Shown: positions 60,941-64,000 of the stretch, piece after piece | How the letters are laid out: the number at the start of each line of letters is the position of its first letter | How positions within the stretch are numbered: the first letter of the stretch is position 1 | Source: Undibacterium umbellatum | GTDB taxonomy: Bacteria > Pseudomonadota > Gammaproteobacteria > Burkholderiales > Burkholderiaceae_D | Reading direction: 5' to 3' | Length of the DNA: 64,000 nt | Assembly (NCBI RefSeq): GCF_014284125.1 | Contig: NZ_JACOFX010000001.1 | Span: 620,001 to 684,000, forward strand | The notes under the pieces: model-generated | Databases searched by the model: none | Told to the model about the DNA's origin: nothing | Seen by the model: only the letters and a program-made list of their open reading frames with translations | Translations under genes and position numbers: made by a program

Positions 60941-60978
60941 AAAGAGCCTGTATTTGAGCAAACAAATACAGGCTCTTT
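60941..60978. terminator. Bidirectional terminator between YiaA-like gene and methyltransferase gene
   Basis: Perfect 16-base arms (60941-60956, 60963-60978) with A and T flanks close a six-base loop between convergent genes. Confidence 0.85.
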
Positions 60979-60999
60979 TTTATTGCCCAACAGAATTAG

Positions 61000-61923
61000 T
61001 CAACCATAAGCCAGCGACAAATGCCCGGCACGTACAGCTGCAGTGGATTTCACCTCTACACGCATGGCATTTTGCAATGAAGAAATAGAAGCACCAGCAC
61101 GATATTGGAAGCTGACCTGCAATAGATCCCCCTCCTTCACGGTCACTGGCTGGGCCAGTGGAAGTGCCATATAGTGATTCAGCCAGTCTATGGTGGAAGA
61201 AGATTCCATCAGCACTGCCAGAATATTCTTGGTCACAAAACGCAAGGCGCTGACTGTGCCCGCTTTTTCCACTGTAAAACTGCCTTCCCATTTGATGTGC
61301 ATGTCATTGGGCTGACTAAAATCGATAATGCTGTACAAGGCTGGTTGCGCCAGTTCGACGGTGTCAGCAGAAAATGCACCTGGTTGCTGGAATTGAATGA
61401 TCGGTGCCTGGTAGCCAGAAAAATCATAGGTTTGTTGTAGTGGCTGCACTGCCATGACAACAGCTTCTGGAATGAACAATGGCAAGGGACCACCAAACTT
61501 TGCCACATAGCGTTTCTTAAAGTTTTCTATGACTTCTACCTGTTTTTCACGCAGCATAGCCACGTGTATCATTTCGCAAATAACGATGTCCACAGGTTCT
61601 GGTGGCAAGTATTCAAAAGCGTCTGCGTGTATGACTTCGACTTTATCACCGTAGCGATTCATGGCCAGCAAGCGACGCGCTTCATCGACCATATCAGGAT
61701 TGAATTCTACGCAATAGACTTTGGCCGCAGCCTGCGCTGCAAACCAGGAAAGTACGCCAGTCCCACCACCCAACTCCAGGACTTTTGCTCCTTCAAATAC
61801 CTGGCGTCGTATCGCCGCCTTGAAATTATCCATGCGATTCAAATCCATCAGCATATTGTGATGGTATTGCAGGGGGATAAACTGTCCGAGGTAGCAGCTC
61901 TCTGCCTCACGTTCTATCAACAT
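61000..61923 (-). CDS. SAM-dependent methyltransferase, arginine-methyltransferase-like
   Basis: The ATG at 61923 (MLIEREAESCYLG) has AAGGAG six bases upstream and gives 307 residues; a longer reading from 62019 has no family support. After an N-terminal helix (QYHHNMLMDLNRMDNFKAAI, the YF-X-Y region of PRMTs), the SAM motif VLELGGGTGVLSWFAAQA and acidic CVEFNPDMVDEAR are followed by DIVICEMIHVAMLREKQ, which looks like the PRMT double-E loop. The C-terminal half is a beta barrel with SGYQAPIIQF. It is probably a small bacterial relative of PRMTs; the target is unknown. It stands alone. Confidence 0.75.
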   Translation of the reverse strand: MLIEREAESCYLGQFIPLQYHHNMLMDLNRMDNFKAAIRRQVFEGAKVLELGGGTGVLSWFAAQAAAKVYCVEFNPDMVDEARRLLAMNRYGDKVEVIHADAFEYLPPEPVDIVICEMIHVAMLREKQVEVIENFKKRYVAKFGGPLPLFIPEAVVMAVQPLQQTYDFSGYQAPIIQFQQPGAFSADTVELAQPALYSIIDFSQPNDMHIKWEGSFTVEKAGTVSALRFVTKNILAVLMESSSTIDWLNHYMALPLAQPVTVKEGDLLQVSFQYRAGASISSLQNAMRVEVKSTAAVRAGHLSLAYG

Positions 61924-62248
61924 GTTCACTCCTTCATTTCCTGGTTTCATCATGTGGCTGCCATCTGAAGTTTCAACAGGACAGTCAATTTTTTCGCCAA
62001 CAACACGCAAATTTTCCAATTTGTCGAGCGCAGGGTCTAAGAAACTGATTATCCTTAGGTTATAAGGAAGTGAAACACGGAGGTGAATAAGGAATCTGCG
62101 TCAATTCTTGCTTATAGTAAAGAGTGACGCATGCAATATGTCCGCAAATTAACTTTATGCAAAGAAACGAATATACGCAATACTTGTTTTGAAAAACAAG
62201 TAACAAAATTTGAGAAGCAGGTCTGGGTTGAAGGAGTTTGATTGTGAT

Positions 62249-62452
62249 CTATCTGACTTGCCTTGGCCGCTCGCAACGGGCATCCAGATAAGCTTGCGCC
62301 AATTGCTCCCATCCCTCGCCTGGCGAAGTCTGGGAACAAGTGACATGAGCATTGAGTTTACTACGCCATTTATACCAGGATGCTGGCTCGGCAGTACTCA
62401 GAGTGACAACTAATAACATGCTCAGCAACAAAAACTTTCTGAATATGCTCAT
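62249..62452 (-). CDS. Small exported hypothetical protein
   Basis: The ATG at 62452 gives 67 residues (MSIFRKFLLLSMLLVVTLSTAEPASWYKW) with a signal peptide ending near TAEPA and a short mature part containing two Cys, which may form a disulfide. It starts 45 bases after ribB on the same strand, so it is probably on the FMN-controlled transcript. Not recognised. Confidence 0.5.
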   Translation of the reverse strand: MSIFRKFLLLSMLLVVTLSTAEPASWYKWRSKLNAHVTCSQTSPGEGWEQLAQAYLDARCERPRQVR

Positions 62453-62497
62453 GGTCATCACCCTCAACACTCTTTTTATCAATATAGCTCAAGGATA

Positions 62498-63190
62498 CTA
62501 CACTGCGGCTGATGCCCTGTAGCTGGCAAGTTCATCGATAGTCAGTATCACGATATCGTGCGTCACGGCATATTCTATGATTTGCCCACCTTTGGCCATA
62601 CTGCCGTCCGGGTTCATCAATTCACACAATACAGCTGCTGGTGATAAGCCCGCCATGGTAGCCAGATCAACCGAGCCTTCTGTATGACCACGTCGACTGA
62701 GTACGCCGCCGGGTGCGGCACGCAAAGGGAAGACATGACCAGGGCGTGCCAAGTGCTCAGGCTGGGCATCAGGTGCGATAGCTGTCAGGATAGTGGTGAC
62801 ACGGTCAGCCGCAGAAACACCAGTCGTCACGCCTTGCTTGGCTTCTATCGATACCGTGAAAGCTGTGCCATAACGGCTTTCATTGTGGCTGACCATTGGC
62901 GGTAAATCGAGTTGCTGCAGCCTGTCATCTGTCAGGCACAGACAGACGATGCCACTGCAATCGCGGATCAGCCTGGCCATGGATTCGACCGTGATTTTTT
63001 CGGCGGCGACGATGAGGTCTGCCTCATTTTCCCTGTCAAAGTCATCCATAAGTAATACAGGACGGCCATTACGCAGGTCTGCCAAGGCCCTGGACAGGCG
63101 CTGATCAAAAGGACTAAGGGATAATAATTCCGGCTGAGCGGAAGTGGGGGATGGAACAGTGGTACTAGTATTACTAATAGTATTCAACAT
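62498..63190 (-). CDS. ribB: 3,4-dihydroxy-2-butanone-4-phosphate synthase (riboflavin)
   Basis: RibB makes the four-carbon unit of riboflavin from ribulose-5-phosphate. The ATG at 63190 gives 230 residues; an ATG upstream at 63304 is not supported because it lies inside the riboswitch leader. Core motifs are [23 protein letters not shown], the DRENEAD metal region, [11 protein letters not shown]-like [17 protein letters not shown], and [29 protein letters not shown]. No RibA domain follows, so this is the single-domain form. An FMN riboswitch lies directly upstream, and a small exported protein gene follows. Confidence 0.96.
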   Translation of the reverse strand: MLNTISNTSTTVPSPTSAQPELLSLSPFDQRLSRALADLRNGRPVLLMDDFDRENEADLIVAAEKITVESMARLIRDCSGIVCLCLTDDRLQQLDLPPMVSHNESRYGTAFTVSIEAKQGVTTGVSAADRVTTILTAIAPDAQPEHLARPGHVFPLRAAPGGVLSRRGHTEGSVDLATMAGLSPAAVLCELMNPDGSMAKGGQIIEYAVTHDIVILTIDELASYRASAAV

Positions 63191-63301
63191 AATGAAACGC
63201 TCCGGCAAAAGTAAATGTGCAAAAGACGTTTCAGGGAGTAAAAAACGAATAGCCAAAGACGAACGCCCATGGTCTTCACCATAGGAGTTTAGTGTAAGGC
63301 G

Positions 63302-63488
63302 CATCTTCTCTCATCCGGACTATGACCGTCGGCCCTGGAATCACACCAGATCTGCTGACCTTGCAAACTGCTGCAAACTTACTGCAACCGTTTTTACTGC
63401 AAGCGCTCGCGGGCTTGTGCACGAAAATTACCAAAGCAATCCTGTGCATTTACCGCCGGTGGGGAATTACACCCCGCCCTGAAGACGT
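63302..63488 (-). promoter_or_regulatory. FMN riboswitch (RFN element) upstream of ribB
   Basis: Read on the minus strand the leader has the RFN conserved blocks in order: TTCAGGGCGGGGTG, CCCCACCGGCGGTAA, AGCCCGCGAGCG, GATCTGGTGTGATTCCAG, GGCCGACGGTCATAGTCCGG and GATGAGAGAAGATG. This is the standard FMN aptamer that shuts riboflavin genes when FMN is high. It ends about 112 bases before the ribB ATG, leaving room for an expression platform. Confidence 0.92.
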
Positions 63489-64000
63489 ACAACCTGCCGA
63501 GTTATTCGGCAAATGAATTATACGCAAAAATAACATTACTGTTTGGGCAAGCTCAAAGCCCTTAAATCATTACCAGATTTCAAACAATACGATTTCTTTA
63601 TGCCATAAGTATCATCAGGCTTGGTCTTTAGAATGAAAAAATACATCTCCGCAAATATTTCTTTATGCAGAAAACTTATATCCACAAAAGAATTGTTAAA
63701 AATATTGTCTGATTTAAATCGCATTTCTGCATAGCAACATCTATTCTTGTTTTCAAGGGCATTTCCAGCTTCTTCACACCAGCATATTTACGGATCAGAA
63801 ATACAAATTCCTGTCATGGCACCATGATTGATAAAAAAACATCAAATGTGCAAGTTTTCTTGCATTAATTATATTTAAAATAATTTATTCTGATTTTACG
63901 AATTAAACTAAAGACAATATCAGTCCAGCGATTTTGCATATATCAATTACGTATATAAGCAAATGAATACTAAGTAGTTTGGAATAAAGCCTGAATTCAT
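63489..64000. other. AT-rich end of window, no firm gene
   Basis: About 510 bases, strongly AT-rich after 63800. One minus-strand reading frame (63536-63724, 62 residues, MRFKSDNIFNNSFVDISFLH) is possible but has no clear ribosome site. The ribB promoter should lie near 63490-63600. Confidence 0.4.

Noticed and set aside
63536-63724. 62-residue minus-strand frame near the right edge
   Set aside because: AT-rich, no ribosome site, no recognisable motif; noted under the end region but not called a gene.

Overview
The window looks like chromosome from a betaproteobacterium of the Burkholderiales, most likely Oxalobacteraceae. The gene orders glmM-folP-ftsH-rlmE / yhbY / greA-carB-carA, rimP-nusA-infB-rbfA-truB-typA, scpB-rluB and aat-bpt-pyrD are those of this order. 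The fairly low GC for the family suggests an Undibacterium-like genus; this is inference from composition and protein style, not a database match.

Layout. 1-9.8 kb is a minus-strand housekeeping block: cell-wall precursor (glmM, cut by the window edge), folate (folP), FtsH protease, 23S rRNA methyltransferase RlmE, divergent yhbY, greA and carbamoyl-phosphate synthase carAB behind a clear sigma70 promoter. 9.9-20.4 kb holds a heme/GlcG-like protein, an NlpC/P60 hydrolase, a patatin lipoprotein, an Nramp-related transporter with altered metal-site motifs, a REC-PAS response regulator, a large CHASE3 hybrid histidine kinase, and three consecutive paralogous Crp/Fnr regulators. 20.5-26.2 kb is accessory: a plus-strand pair (a ~911-residue Gly-rich/helical/beta protein overlapping a glycosyltransferase) lies between two damaged minus-strand genes, a NUC-type endonuclease fragment and a serine protease stopped at its catalytic-serine motif. 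These may be the two ends of one gene split by the cassette.

26.4-35 kb returns to ordinary genes: tRNA-His, dusA, cupin, DUF1294, amidohydrolase, trhP/yegQ, EamA transporter, typA and truB. 35-44 kb is the translation and chromosome-segregation block (rbfA, infB, nusA, rimP, rluB, scpB). 44-52.6 kb is accessory and partly decayed: a frameshifted VOC protein, a frameshifted and internally deleted histidine kinase, a possible frameshifted small gene, an intact pair of unknown genes (an exported CxxCH protein and a 706-residue beta-rich protein), a small hypothetical gene and an acyltransferase. 52.9-64 kb has initiator tRNA-fMet, a Nudix hydrolase, an ammonium transporter with NtrC-like half-sites upstream, the N-degron transferases aat and bpt with pyrD and an aldo/keto reductase, a periplasmic cyclophilin, a YiaA-like membrane protein, an arginine-methyltransferase-like enzyme, and ribB under an FMN riboswitch.

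No rRNA genes, CRISPR arrays or intact insertion sequences were seen. The strongest candidates for undescribed biology are the Gly-rich protein/glycosyltransferase pair (21.5-25.0 kb) with its split-gene flanks, and the CxxCH protein/706-residue pair (46.9-50.6 kb).
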